A stretch of DNA of 64,000 nucleotides from Streptomyces flavidovirens DSM 40150 (lineage in GTDB: Bacteria; Actinomycetota; Actinomycetes; Streptomycetales; Streptomycetaceae), in the NCBI RefSeq assembly GCF_000429085.1, contig NZ_AUBE01000003.1:1-64000 (forward strand). The letters are read 5' to 3'. The notes below the pieces were generated by a model. That model was not told the origin of the DNA, made no database searches, and saw nothing but the letters and a program-made list of their open reading frames with translations. Positions 1 to 9,687 of the stretch are shown here, in pieces (the stretch's first letter is position 1; each line of letters begins with the position of its first letter). The translations under genes and the position numbers were made by a program.

Positions 1-2
1 TC

Positions 3-95
3 ACGAACTCCGGCAACATGGCGGACAGTCAGCTCGCTACACTCGAAAACAAGCCTTTGACCAGCGGCAATAGCAAAGTGCAACTGGAGTACTAG
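3..95 (+). CDS. Possible 3' end of an upstream gene (partial)
   Basis: Frame 3 is open from the window edge to a TAG at 93-95 and gives about 30 residues ending in LEY. The composition (NSGN, ATLENK) looks more protein-like than the other frames, but a second frame is also open for some 70 bases. I do not recognise the product. The gene lies just outside repeat copy A, so it would be the nearest gene left of the island. Confidence 0.25.
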   Translation, partial: TNSGNMADSQLATLENKPLTSGNSKVQLEY

Positions 96-254
96 CAACG
101 TGAGGTGTCTACGTAACGTAACTGCACGCAGTGCGCGAACATGAGCCAGGGCGTGGGGGGTCCATGGCAATCTACGCAGTGGTTCGGGGACGCTGGCGAG
201 CAGAGTCCTCCTAGACTCTGCGGATGCGGTGGGAGTGCGGGGCACAGAGGAAGT

Positions 255-429
255 GGTGCGGCGAACGCCGAACGGTTCCCGATCGAGCAGGATCGAGGAG
301 GATGCAGCCGGATGGAAACGGGTAGATATGTCCGATCCTTCGGCATCTTCGCAGGTGGGACGCGTCACTGAACTGGGTTCGAGTCCCACCCGCCCCACCA
401 AAGAAAAACGTTCTGACCTGCGGAAACGT
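255..429 (+). repeat. Direct repeat copy A with tRNA-like 3' end (candidate island boundary)
   Basis: This stretch is a roughly 80% identical direct copy of 15708-15893. Its most conserved part is a 27-bp block (374-400, identical to 15827-15853) that begins TGGGTTCGAGTCCC and ends CGCCCCACCA, exactly the layout of a tRNA T-stem, TTCGAGT loop, acceptor strand, discriminator A and CCA. No canonical cloverleaf can be built upstream of it. A CGATC-type hairpin lies near 280-297. Homology continues about 29 bases past the CCA to a shared TGCGGAAACGT. It could be an attachment-site duplication or a duplicated structured RNA. Confidence 0.6.
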
Positions 430-980
430 CCCTGCAGGGGTATTTTCTCGTGTGGCGATTGCTTCTCGTTGGTGCGAGGAAACGGGCGCCACTGCTCCGC
501 CTGGCCGCGGCCCTGCCCTTCTTGACCTGGGCGTTTACAGGGAACGTGGGAGTGGAGCCACGACGATGATCCCACGGCCCCCACCTGTGACACGCCGCAC
601 ACCATGCCGGTTTTTCTGCGTCCTTGTCGACCCCCTTGTCCGGCTGGTAGCTGGGGCCGCTCGTGATGACCTGGTGGCTACACCCAACCTCGAGGGCGAG
701 GTCCACAGCGGCACCGGCGGAGAGATCCAAGGGGGCGGGGGGCTTGCGGAAAATGAAGAAGCCTTCACCGGTGTTCCTAGAAGCATCTGAGTTCGGGTAT
801 AGACACGGGGTCATCGGCTGGCGGCTCCAGGACCCGCTCGGTGTCCAGGAGGCTGTAACCGGTGAGAAGCGCCCCGCCTCGTCGCTCGCTCGGCGGGGGA
901 CCACGCCCACGCAGGCCGCGAGACGTCCGCGGCTGACGCGTGCCGATCGTATTCTGGGAGGCGACGGGAAGGAGCCGCTG
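430..980. other. No supportable gene
   Basis: The stretch has no reading frame with convincing codon bias in either strand and no recognised element. Short open frames overlap in all phases. It ends with a good ribosome binding site (GGAAGGAG near 967-974) for the Uma2-like gene. Confidence 0.4.
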
Positions 981-1532
981 ATGAGCGTCGAGGCGATCAT
1001 GCACACCGAGTTCCCCGAGGGATACACGGTCTTCTTCGGTGCCGACGGGAAGGTGATCATGACTCCGCAGAGCCTGGAGCACTCCAGCACGATCCGCTCT
1101 ATGCAGATCGACACGCTCGCTCTGGGACGTCAGGCGAAGGTGACCTCCGATGTGTACATCGACTTCCCGGCCGACGAAAATTCCGCCCCCGATCTCGCGA
1201 TCCTGCGCGAGGACGCGCAGAAGCAGGGCAAGCGCTACAGGTTCGAGGACGTCCTGCTGATCGCGGAGGTGGTGTCCCTCTCCTCGGCACGCAAGGACTA
1301 CGACGACTGCACCGCCAAGTACGGCCGCTACGGGATCCCCGTCTACCTGGTGGTGGACCCGTACGCGGCGGAAGTCGTCGTCCACACCCAGCCCACCGGA
1401 ACCGGCTACATCGCAGCGCACACGCACAAGTACGGCACCGGCAAGCTCCCCATCGATCTGGCCGACGGGCGCACCTTCACACTCGACCTGGACGAGTTGC
1501 CCCGGCCCGAGCCGGAGACCAGCGCGCGCTGA
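981..1532 (+). CDS. Uma2 family (DUF820) restriction-endonuclease-fold protein
   Basis: The 183-residue protein carries the Uma2 pattern in order: APDLAI near residue 70, then LIAEVVSLSSARKDY (about 93-107), then KYGRYGIPVYLVVDP (about 111-125). The D, E and following acidic or lysine positions match the PD-(D/E)XK-like core of this family. ATG 981 was chosen because GGAAGGAG precedes it by about 6 bases; the frame is open further upstream to about 663 but that part has no family match. Uma2 genes are highly duplicated in Streptomyces and cyanobacteria; many copies are orphans and their role is not established. It stands alone here, next to an IS remnant. Confidence 0.8.
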   Translation: MSVEAIMHTEFPEGYTVFFGADGKVIMTPQSLEHSSTIRSMQIDTLALGRQAKVTSDVYIDFPADENSAPDLAILREDAQKQGKRYRFEDVLLIAEVVSLSSARKDYDDCTAKYGRYGIPVYLVVDPYAAEVVVHTQPTGTGYIAAHTHKYGTGKLPIDLADGRTFTLDLDELPRPEPETSAR

Positions 1533-1940
1533 CGAGCCGGCTGCTGGTGGCCGGGAACAAGCTGGCGTGTCATGGGCTGTCCCTCCGGCGGGCCAAAGCG
1601 ATGGCGCATCCGAGTGCGTGCCATAGCTGGCACAGTAGACCGACCCGGCTCGAAGGCTGCGGGGTCAACACCAGATGTCAGCCCGCGCATGCGGGCAGCA
1701 CCCGCGTGCCCCGAGGGCCGGTGCGATCACTCGCCCGGTATAGACGCCCAAAACGTCACCGTGTGCACGTCGCGGCTGATGTGGCGAAGGGCCCATCGTG
1801 TACCGGGAGTCCGCGCCCATCACACCTCATGTCCATGGGTGTGGCCACCAGGTGTCGCAAGTCTGTCTTGCGGCGCAGGGTTGCAGCCATCACTCCGAGG
1901 GGGTAGCCACGCCGAACCGAACGCGTCGTAGCCGAGTTCC
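1533..1940. other. Intergenic region without a supportable gene
   Basis: Several overlapping frames are open, but none shows a recognisable motif or consistent codon bias. The segment ends exactly at the CTAG that borders the IS remnant. Confidence 0.4.
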
Positions 1941-2704
1941 CTAGGTTCTGTCGTCAAATGTCACGCCCACATCAGGAGTGATGCGAGGGTGACGGCTGCT
2001 TCGTAGGGCGGGGCGGTCTTGTCATAGCGGGTGGCGATGCAGCGCCACTGCTGGAAGCGTTTGAAGAGCGTTCCACGACGTTGCGACGCTTGTAGACCTC
2101 GCGGTCGAAGGCCGGCGGGCGGCCTCCGCGGCTGCCTCGCCGGGCCCGGTTGCGGGCTTGGTCGCCCGCTCGGGAATCGTGTGCGCGATGCTGCGGCGGC
2201 GGAGCCAGGTGCGGATCGCTCTCGAGCTGTAGCCCTTGTCGCCCAGGACATGATCGGGTCGCATCCGGGGTCGCCCCGGCCCCATGCGGGGCACCCGGAT
2301 CGCCTCCATCACGGCGGTGAACCGGGTGGAGTCGTTGGTGTTGCCGCTCGTCACGACGAAGGCGAGCGGACGGCCCCGGCCGTCACAAGCCAGGTGAACC
2401 TTGCTGGTCAGACCACCTCTGGACCGGCCGAGTGCCGGGTCGCGGAGCCCCCTTTTCGGGCTGTCGCCGTGTGCTGGTGAGCCCGGACGATAGAGGAGTC
2501 GACCGACACCAGCCACTCGATGTCACCCGCCGCGTCCGCTTTCGCCTGCGCGGCCCGCAGTATCCGGTCGAACGTCCCGTCCGCCGTCCACCGGCGAAAA
2601 CGCAGCAACGGCCGGACAAACTCCCACTCGGCATCGGACGGTTCATGGCGACGTATCACGACACCATGCTCCACCATGCGAGATCATTTGAAGACGCTGC
2701 CTAG
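1941..2704 (-). mobile_element. Decayed IS5-family (IS427-type) insertion sequence with CTAG duplication
   Basis: The element is bounded by imperfect inverted ends: CTAGGTTCTGTCGTCAAATG at 1941-1960, and the reverse complement CTAGGCAGCGTCTTCAAATG at 2685-2704 (15 of 20 match). CTAG at both borders (1941-1944, 2701-2704) fits the CTAG/TA target duplication of IS5/IS427-type elements. The span between the target copies is 756 bp, shorter than I expect for an intact copy, and the transposase is broken. Confidence 0.8.
1961..2677 (-). pseudogene. IS5-type transposase, frameshifted
   Basis: Reading leftwards from ATG 2677, the first frame encodes the N-terminal DUF4096-type helical region and the first catalytic Asp (VSVDSSIVRAHQH). 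Near 2455 coding moves to another frame (GRSRGGLTSKVHLACDGRG, then the second Asp in VLGDKGYSS) at a GAAAAGGGGGC stretch on the minus strand that could be a programmed slippery site, as is known for IS427-type elements. A further shift after IPERA is needed to reach the conserved end (RCIATRYDKTA, LASLLMWA), so the copy is very probably inactive. Confidence 0.8.
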
Positions 2705-3032
2705 AGAGGTCGCTGGGGTAGCCGTCGTGCGCGGTCATGTTTCTTCAGATGTACTGCGGGACCGCCGGGCTGGCGAGCGGTCACAGGGGGTCTGTTCGGG
2801 CGTGTTGGAGTGAGACGGGTAGAAATCCGGGTGAGACACGCCTTCGCGGGCGCACGGAAGACGGAGCTCTCACCAGACCCTCCAGCACTAGAGCGGTCCA
2901 ACGAGTCCCGCAGCACGATGGCGTCGTCCCCGGCGACGCCATTCATTGAATGGAACCCGCAGTGACTGAGGTTAATCTCGAACCGACCGACCCCCATCGA
3001 GCTACGAGGCGACGCAGTCAGTTTTCCCGGGC

Positions 3033-3364
3033 GTGTGGGCAAGTGGTACAGGGGGCGGCGCGCGAAACATTAGCTGCTTTATCCCGCACCCCACTCTGCT
3101 GGAGTTCGTGACGCAGTCGGGCGGTCCCCTTCATCTGACAGTTTCCAACACTCGCGGTTACTCTCGTGCCTACGATGCCGCAGGGTTGGAAATGCCCTCT
3201 ACTTCACGGACGTCGATCTATCGTTTTCGAATCAGGGACCGTGTTTTTGGATCTATGTCGCCGTGAGGGAAAATCCGGGCGCCCCGCAGAGCGGTAACTT
3301 GAATGTGTCGTTCAACGTGGCGGGGACCATTTCGAATTCCGGCACGATGTCCATCGTAAGTTAG
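3033..3364 (+). pseudogene. Broken beta-rich gene, unknown function
   Basis: Two adjoining frames look like parts of one protein. One reads GGPLHLTVSNTRGYSRAYDA up to about 3188; the other reads NALYFTDVDLSFSNQGP, then SGNLNVSFNVAGTISNSGTM, and stops with TAG at 3362-3364. The short alternating beta-strand style resembles the C-terminal part of secreted or fibre-like proteins. A single frameshift near 3185-3190 would join them. GC is lower than in neighbouring genes, suggesting recent transfer. It lies upstream of the giant-protein operon and could be a relict member of it. The family is not recognised. Confidence 0.4.
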
Positions 3365-3449
3365 TCGATAACCCGCCGACCTCTTCCACCCTCGCAAGCG
3401 CAGGGCATCCCGCAGACCAGCGATGGCCCATCAACGGGAACGATGAAGT

Positions 3450-3758
3450 GTGCCGTCGGCGCCGGCCGACCGCCGATGTCCGGCCGGCACCGCGCCGGCC
3501 AGCGAACCCACCACCCGACGGATGCTCCAGAACGTCGACGCCGCCCACACCTGCCGCGGCACCGTCGCGTACCTGGTAGAACAGCGTCACGCCGACTACG
3601 TCCTGGCGGTCAAGGGCAACCGGGCGGCCCTGCTCGCCCGGGTCCAGGCAGCTCTGCCACCCGCGGTCCCCGAAGCGGAGGAGCACGTCCAAACCGAGCG
3701 TTCCCACGGTCGGATCGTCCGCCCGTCGGTTGGACGGCCCCGGCGCCTGATCAACTGA
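3450..3758 (+). pseudogene. ISAs1-family transposase fragment
   Basis: An open frame contains the stretch DAAHTCRGTVAYLVEQRHAD followed by YVLAVKGNRAALLARVQAAL and TERSHGRIV. This order (DALHTQ.., the YL..VKGNQ core, then ERSRGRIE) is the central part of ISAs1-family transposases. Only about 90 residues remain out of a normal length near 350-400. The ends are out of register, so this is a remnant. No inverted repeats were found. Confidence 0.7.
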
Positions 3759-4058
3759 CTTTGACGCTGCCCTGGGGGCACATGGCTGAATCCCATAATT
3801 CGGCCATTCATTCGGGACGGCGGATCGCGAAGTGGAGCGGACGGCGGGCAGCGGACTCGGTCGTCTACAAATGCGCTGGCCGAATCGATTCTTCGAATGG
3901 CCCTTCGGTCAAGTGTCCGCTTTCGGCAGCCCGTAAAATACTCTAAATCCCCTCACGTAAAAGTGCGTTTGACGGAAAAGGGGTGTCCATTTCCAGGTTC
4001 CAGGCCGGTGTTTTCCAGACGTAATGGCCGGATGACTGTGCCACGCACACGCTCCGTA

Positions 4059-4087
4059 TTGATGTTTCCGTGAACCTCGCATATTTT
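4059..4087 (+). promoter_or_regulatory. Candidate promoter of the DUF6603 operon
   Basis: TTGATG (4059-4064) and TATTTT (4082-4087) are separated by 17 bases in an AT-rich pocket, the only one near the operon. Transcription would begin near 4094, leaving a leader of about 80 bases that holds a direct repeat of TAACGGCACA. Confidence 0.4.
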
Positions 4088-4173
4088 ATTTTCCGTAACG
4101 GCACATAACGGCACAGGGGCCCCGCAGTTCCGCGGGCGCCTCACCCAACCGTGTCCACAGGCAGGGGTCACCC

Positions 4174-7100
4174 ATGGCGCTGACGGTCGACGAACTGGTT
4201 GCACTGTTCCCGGCGGGGGGTGCCGGTACGTTCGAGCTCGACACCGGGCGGCTCGGGCTGACCGGCGAGTCCGAGTCCCTGGAGCACCTGCCCAGCGGCA
4301 TTCTGACCCTCACTGAGGCGACTGCCGACAGCGCCGCTCTGACAGTGACCGGCAAAGTCACTTTGGCCGGTGAGGAGATGCCGGCCAGCGCCCGGTTCTT
4401 CGCCACCGGCACGGCGGTCGACGCGCTGCTCTTCGAGGCGAGCCCGGCGACCTGGCTGCTCCAGACCGCCGTCGCCCGCGTCGACCTGTCCGGACTGTCC
4501 GGCGGCCGGTCACTGCGGGTCCTGCTGGCCGCCGGACAGTCCGCGGCCACGGCCGGACGGTGCCCCGGCACCGGGCCCTGGGTGGGCTTCCAGCTCGGCG
4601 GGGCGGTCGCCGACCCGCTGGAGTTCCGCGCCGAACTGCGCAAGGAGTCCATCGGCACGGCCCAGCCCCTCGACGGACCGCCGCTGCTGATCACCCCGCT
4701 GCTCGAAGCCCTCGGCGAGTACGGCGTCGAACTGCCCGGACCGCTGGTCGACTGGCTGGAGCGGGTCCAGCTGCACCAGCATCCGATGGGCAAGATGGAC
4801 AACCTGATGGTCACCGCCGAAGCGCCGGTGGACCACGGCACCGGAGCGAACCCAGTGGAACTGCTGGTGTTGCGGACCACGGTGCTCGGCCGCACCGGCC
4901 AGGACGGCAAAGTCAAGGCCACCACCGTCGCTATGGTCCGGGCCCGCACGGACTGGGACGGTTCCGGGCTGCCGGTAGTCGGACCCATGATCGGCAACGG
5001 GCTGCTGTCCCTGCCCGCGCTCCAGATCATGTACGTCTCCGAGAACCTCAGCGCCGAAGACGTCATCAAGATCAACCGGGTCGTCACGGAGTACAACCTC
5101 GGCCCGCTCCAGCAGTTGCCGGTGGTGAACGCGGCGGCAGGGGTCCCGCTGGGCAAGAACGTGAGCGCGGCGGTCCACCTCGCGGTCATGGGCAATCCCA
5201 CCCCGGCACTGGTGATCACCGTCCCGCCGAAGTTCGGACCGGCTCCGGAGAGCCCGGACAAGCCGAAACTCGAATACGAGTTCGTGATCGGCAAGCAGTT
5301 CGGGCCGGTCTACCTCTCGTCGATCGTATTCCGCTACGACTTCAAAAAAGGCCTGCTGATCGAGCTCCAGGGCCAGGTCACGATCGGTTCTCTCACCTGG
5401 CAGGTCGCCGGACTCGGCTTCTACGTCGGCATGAGCGGCGGCTTCCCGCTGCTGCCCTTCCTGCACGGCATGAACGTTGAAGCCACCGCCGCCGACGGGC
5501 TCATCGGCCTCAAGGGCGGACTGCTCAACAAGACACCCGACGACCCCACCCTCGACTTCGAACTCGCCGGACTGATCCTCGTCCAGGCGATGGCGGTCGA
5601 ACTCGGCGCCCAGGCCGTGTGGGCACGCAGCGTCGAAGGCTGGCACTCAGTCTTCATCTACGGCGAGATCTCCCTCCTCGGCGGCGCCTCAGTCTTCGGC
5701 CCGCCACCCTTCACCGTCACCGGCTTCTCCGCCGGATTCGGGATCAACAGCTCCTTCAAGAAGGTCCCCACCGGCGCCGAGATCGCCGAATTCCCTCTGG
5801 TGGCAAGGCTGGACGCCGCCCAAGCCCTGCCCGGCCTGCCGGCCCCGACGCCGTACACCCCCGAGGACGCGCTCAAGGCCCTCACCGGGCCCACCGGCTG
5901 GATCCGCCCCACCGAGGGCCAGTACTGGATCGCCGCCGGAGTGAAGTTCACCAGCTTCGGCTTCATCGAGACCAAAGCCCTCGCCGTCATCGAACTCGGC
6001 GACTCCGTCAAAGCCATGCTGCTCGGCCGCACCTCCGTCAGCCTGCCGCGCACCCTCAACCCGAACGCCCGGGCCATCGCCAAGGTGAACATCGGCCTGA
6101 GCCTCGGCTTCAGCTCCGCCGAGCACTGCCTGTCCATGGACGTGGCTCTGCTGCCCGGCAGCTATGTGCTCGATCCATCAATCGAACTCACCGGTGGCAT
6201 TGCCGTCTACGTCTGGACTGGCGGAGGCCGCGCCGGGGACTTCGCCATCAGCCTCGGCGGCTACCACCCCGCCTTCAACGTCCCCACGCACTACCCCCGA
6301 CCCAAGCGACTCGGGTTCGTGTGGTCCCCGGCCAGCGACATCACCGTGCGGGCCGAGGCCTACGCCGCGATCACCCCCGCCGCGTTCATGTTCGGCGGGC
6401 GCCTGGCCGCCGTCTACGACAAGGGCATCTTCTCCGCGTGGTTCACCGCACACCTCGACGTGCTGGTCCAGTGGAAACCCTTCTACCTCGATGTCCGGCT
6501 CGGCATCAGCATCGGCGTCGCGGCCACCATCAAGGTCTGGTTCGTCCGGGTCCGCATCTCCGTCGAGGTCGGCATCGACCTCCACCTGTGGCTGCCGCCC
6601 TTCGGGGGCCGGGCCACCGTCAAACTCTGGTTCATCTCCTTCAGCTTCGGTTTCGGCTCCTCCCGCGACAACACCCCCACCGTGGACTGGCCCGAGTTTC
6701 GCACCCAGATCCCCGCACCCGTCCGGGTCATCCCCAACGATGGCCTGCTCGCCGACGCCGATCAGGGCGAGATCGCCCGGCGTGCGGCTGCCAAGGAACC
6801 GACCCTCGTCTCCTCGGCCGGATTCACCTTCACGACCGAAGCCGGCATCCCCGCCTCGCACCTGTACATCAACGAACGGCTGATCAAGCAGTCCGACGAG
6901 GGAACCATCGACATCCGCCCCATGCGGAAAACCGGTGTCACCTCCGCCCACCGGGTCACCATTACCAAGGACGGCACGACCTTCCACCCCACCGACAATC
7001 ACTGGGTGGTCAAACCGGTCACCGGCACGGTCGCCCCCGGCCTGTGGGGCAAGCCCCTGGCCAAACCCGGTGATGCGCTCGACGGCGACGAACTGCTCGA

Positions 7101-7452
7101 AAACCGCCTCACCGGACTGAGGATCACCCTCCCCAAGCCGGACTACGGCACCGACACCGGGCCCGTCACCTCAAAGGCGCTTTCGTACGAAGGACTCCCG
7201 GAGGGTCGCATGCCCCTGCGCGTGTCCGACCCCGCCGGGCCAGAGCCGCGGGCCGACGACCAGAGCGTCCGGACCATCGTCAACACCGTCGCCGCCCCCA
7301 CCGTCGAGGCCCGCCGCACCGCCGTGCTCAGCACCCTCGCCCGGCTCGGCGCGGGACCCGGCGCCGATACCGACAGTCCGCTCACCGGCTACGCCGCACT
7401 CGCCGGCCGCAGCCTGACCACCCCGCCCCTGACCACCACCGCGACGAGGTGA
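4174..7452 (+). CDS. DUF6603-like giant beta-rich protein (operon gene 1)
   Basis: The 1092-residue protein has no signal peptide and no clear membrane helix. The centre (about residues 370-850) matches my memory of DUF6603: LSSIVFRYDFKKGLLIELQG near 380, a GFYVGMSGGFPLLPFLHG stretch near 415, then GFSAGFGINSS and EFPLV near 515-545, and a run of alternating hydrophobic strands ending KLWFISFSFGFG near 820. The N-terminal 150 residues also look like a beta-barrel. DUF6603 proteins occur in bacteria and fungi and have no known function. It heads an operon; gene 2 starts 6 bases after its stop. The ribosome binding site is weak. Identification of the family is moderate; the gene itself is certain. 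Confidence 0.75.
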   Translation: MALTVDELVALFPAGGAGTFELDTGRLGLTGESESLEHLPSGILTLTEATADSAALTVTGKVTLAGEEMPASARFFATGTAVDALLFEASPATWLLQTAVARVDLSGLSGGRSLRVLLAAGQSAATAGRCPGTGPWVGFQLGGAVADPLEFRAELRKESIGTAQPLDGPPLLITPLLEALGEYGVELPGPLVDWLERVQLHQHPMGKMDNLMVTAEAPVDHGTGANPVELLVLRTTVLGRTGQDGKVKATTVAMVRARTDWDGSGLPVVGPMIGNGLLSLPALQIMYVSENLSAEDVIKINRVVTEYNLGPLQQLPVVNAAAGVPLGKNVSAAVHLAVMGNPTPALVITVPPKFGPAPESPDKPKLEYEFVIGKQFGPVYLSSIVFRYDFKKGLLIELQGQVTIGSLTWQVAGLGFYVGMSGGFPLLPFLHGMNVEATAADGLIGLKGGLLNKTPDDPTLDFELAGLILVQAMAVELGAQAVWARSVEGWHSVFIYGEISLLGGASVFGPPPFTVTGFSAGFGINSSFKKVPTGAEIAEFPLVARLDAAQALPGLPAPTPYTPEDALKALTGPTGWIRPTEGQYWIAAGVKFTSFGFIETKALAVIELGDSVKAMLLGRTSVSLPRTLNPNARAIAKVNIGLSLGFSSAEHCLSMDVALLPGSYVLDPSIELTGGIAVYVWTGGGRAGDFAISLGGYHPAFNVPTHYPRPKRLGFVWSPASDITVRAEAYAAITPAAFMFGGRLAAVYDKGIFSAWFTAHLDVLVQWKPFYLDVRLGISIGVAATIKVWFVRVRISVEVGIDLHLWLPPFGGRATVKLWFISFSFGFGSSRDNTPTVDWPEFRTQIPAPVRVIPNDGLLADADQGEIARRAAAKEPTLVSSAGFTFTTEAGIPASHLYINERLIKQSDEGTIDIRPMRKTGVTSAHRVTITKDGTTFHPTDNHWVVKPVTGTVAPGLWGKPLAKPGDALDGDELLENRLTGLRITLPKPDYGTDTGPVTSKALSYEGLPEGRMPLRVSDPAGPEPRADDQSVRTIVNTVAAPTVEARRTAVLSTLARLGAGPGADTDSPLTGYAALAGRSLTTPPLTTTATR

Positions 7453-7458
7453 CCGGCC

Positions 7459-9687
7459 GTGACCGCTGAACCGGATCTGCGCATCCACTTCCTCGACCAC
7501 CTGATCCCGCGTGCCACCCCCGGCGACTACCGGGTCGTGGTCAAGAACACCCTCAGCGACCCCGGCGGCGAACTGGACGCCCAGGACAAGCTGCTCCCGT
7601 CCGAGGAGACCTTCGAGATCAAGGCCGTCCGCTTCGTGCTCAGCGAAGCCTCCGTCCACGCCTACTACCCGCCGCGCGAGAGCACCGGCGCCTACACCAG
7701 GACCCTGCCGCACATCACCCTCAGCCGGTCGATCCTGCCCTGGGAACGCAACCTCGCCGGAACCCGCGTCGAGCAGCCCCCGGCCCGCCCGCCCTGGCTC
7801 GCCCTGCTCGTCTTCGGCGAGAACGAACTGCCCGACGACCCCGCCGCGTCCGGGGACACCGTGCTGCGCACCGTCGAGGAGCTCCGGAACCCTGCCGAGG
7901 CGGGGGTCAAGGGCCCGAACCTGCCGTCCGGCGGCGTCGACGAGGCTGAGGCCCGGAGCAAGTGCCGGACCATCGACGTCCCGGCGGACCTCTTCAACGC
8001 GGTCGCCCCGCGCGACGACGAGATGTACTACCTCGCCCACGTCCGCAAGGTCGTCGACGTGAACAAGGCCCGGGCCGACGGCGAAGTCCTCGAAGAAGGG
8101 GAGTACGCGGTCGTCAACGCCAACCGCTTCCCCCACAACCCCGGTAACTACGCCGTCCACCTCGTCTCCCTCGAAGGCTTCGAGGGCCGCCTGTCCGGCA
8201 CCCTGCCCGGCGGCACCACGGCCGTACGCCTGTGCTCGCTGCACAGCTGGAGCTTCACCAGCAGCGAAGGGCCCGCCGCCGACCCAGGAGCGCTGCTGGA
8301 GAACCTCGTCGCCCACGGCGCCGAGGATCCCGAAGAGCTCGCCCTGCGTCTGTCGGTCACCGCACCGGTCACCGACGACACCGAGGACGACTACGTCCGC
8401 GACCGCCTTGCACTCGGCTACACCGCCGTCCCGCAGCTGACCCTCTCCGGCGAACGCACCTTCGCCTGGTACCGCGGCCCGGCCACCCCGGTCACCGCTT
8501 TCGACGTGCCCACCGAGCACAGCCCCGGCCCGCACACCACCTCCGACCACGCGCTCATCTATGAGCCCGAGCACGGGACCTTCGACGTCAGCTATGCCGT
8601 CGCCTGGACTCTGGGTCGCACCATCGGCCTGGCCGACCCCGAATACACCACCGCCGTCAGCCGGGCCCGCCGCGAACTCGCCAATCAGGCGACGACGTTG
8701 ATGGCGCTGGCCGGAGATCCGGCGCGCGCCTCGGTCGACCCGGATGCCCCGCCCGCCCTCGGCGCGCTGCGCGAACTCGCCTCCGCAGGCTTCCGTGAGC
8801 GGCTCAGCACCGGGCTCAAGAGCCCCCAGGTCTCGGACGACGCCGGACGCAGGACGCCGCAGCTGAGAGTGACACGTACAGAGTCAAGGTCCGTGCTCGC
8901 GGAAGAACGTGCTGTCTCCCTGCTGCGGACCACCGCGGAACGCAACGCCGGGGCCATCGCCACCTGGCAGGCCCGCCTCGGCCTGCTCCAGGGCGTGCCG
9001 TTCCACCACCTCGTGCCCGACCCGCGCATGCTGCCCCTGGAATCCCTCCGGATGTTCCGCCTCGACCAGGGCTGGCTGGACGCGCTCGTCGCCGGAGCCG
9101 CCGACGTCGGCGTGCACACCTCCGTCGACAGCCGCCTCGCCCCCGAGCTCAACCGGGCCACCGCCCGGTCGGGCAGCGCGAAGCGGGCCGCCGGCGGGCT
9201 GCTCATCCACTCCGAACTCATCCCCGCCTGGCCGGATATCAAGGTCAACGCCTACCTCAAGGACGGCACCGTCCTCACCGAACTGCGCCGCGCCAAACCG
9301 GACAAGAGGATCCTGCTCGTCCTCTGGGACGGCGTTCCCGACAAGGTCGTCATCCGCGAACCGGGACAGGGTATCCACTACGGCATCGACTCCGGGAACC
9401 GCCTCGGCCTGCGCAGCCTGGCCGCCGACCCGCCGATCGGCACCCCACTGGAGACCTACTACCCGGCCACCGGCAGCCTCTTCGACCTCCACCTGCGCTC
9501 CGACCCGGACGCCGGACCCGCGGTGCTTCAGATGTTCGGCACGGGCGGCCTGGTGCCCGCCCTGGCCCGGGAGTTCGGGCTCACTGACCTGGATCCCGGA
9601 CAACTAGCCCTGGAACTCGTCAACGCCCCGCTGGAACAGGAAATCCTCAGCCCCACCGGCACCGCTGCCCGGACGGAGACCGCCTGA
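7459..9687 (+). CDS. Large protein of unknown function (operon gene 2)
   Basis: The 742-residue protein starts at GTG 7459, only 6 bases after gene 1. There is no signal peptide or membrane segment. Recognisable stretches are SWSFTSS near 270, FAWYRGP near 335, and FHHLVPDPRMLPLESLRMFR with DQGWLDALVAGA near 515-545. I recall the 'ESLRxFxxDxxWLDALxDGA' pattern from uncharacterised proteins that sit beside DUF6603 genes, but no function is known. The last third alternates strands and short helices. Its stop overlaps the start of gene 3 by one base (TGATG), implying coupled translation and roughly equal amounts of both products. Confidence 0.75.
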   Translation: MTAEPDLRIHFLDHLIPRATPGDYRVVVKNTLSDPGGELDAQDKLLPSEETFEIKAVRFVLSEASVHAYYPPRESTGAYTRTLPHITLSRSILPWERNLAGTRVEQPPARPPWLALLVFGENELPDDPAASGDTVLRTVEELRNPAEAGVKGPNLPSGGVDEAEARSKCRTIDVPADLFNAVAPRDDEMYYLAHVRKVVDVNKARADGEVLEEGEYAVVNANRFPHNPGNYAVHLVSLEGFEGRLSGTLPGGTTAVRLCSLHSWSFTSSEGPAADPGALLENLVAHGAEDPEELALRLSVTAPVTDDTEDDYVRDRLALGYTAVPQLTLSGERTFAWYRGPATPVTAFDVPTEHSPGPHTTSDHALIYEPEHGTFDVSYAVAWTLGRTIGLADPEYTTAVSRARRELANQATTLMALAGDPARASVDPDAPPALGALRELASAGFRERLSTGLKSPQVSDDAGRRTPQLRVTRTESRSVLAEERAVSLLRTTAERNAGAIATWQARLGLLQGVPFHHLVPDPRMLPLESLRMFRLDQGWLDALVAGAADVGVHTSVDSRLAPELNRATARSGSAKRAAGGLLIHSELIPAWPDIKVNAYLKDGTVLTELRRAKPDKRILLVLWDGVPDKVVIREPGQGIHYGIDSGNRLGLRSLAADPPIGTPLETYYPATGSLFDLHLRSDPDAGPAVLQMFGTGGLVPALAREFGLTDLDPGQLALELVNAPLEQEILSPTGTAARTETA

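Noticed and set aside
255..429. tmRNA or canonical tRNA gene at the repeat
   Set aside because: Only the T-arm and acceptor end fit. There is no anticodon arm, no matching 5' acceptor strand in copy A and no proteolysis-tag frame.
3450..3758. Intact ISAs1 transposase
   Set aside because: Only about 90 residues of the centre remain and flanking frames do not continue the family.
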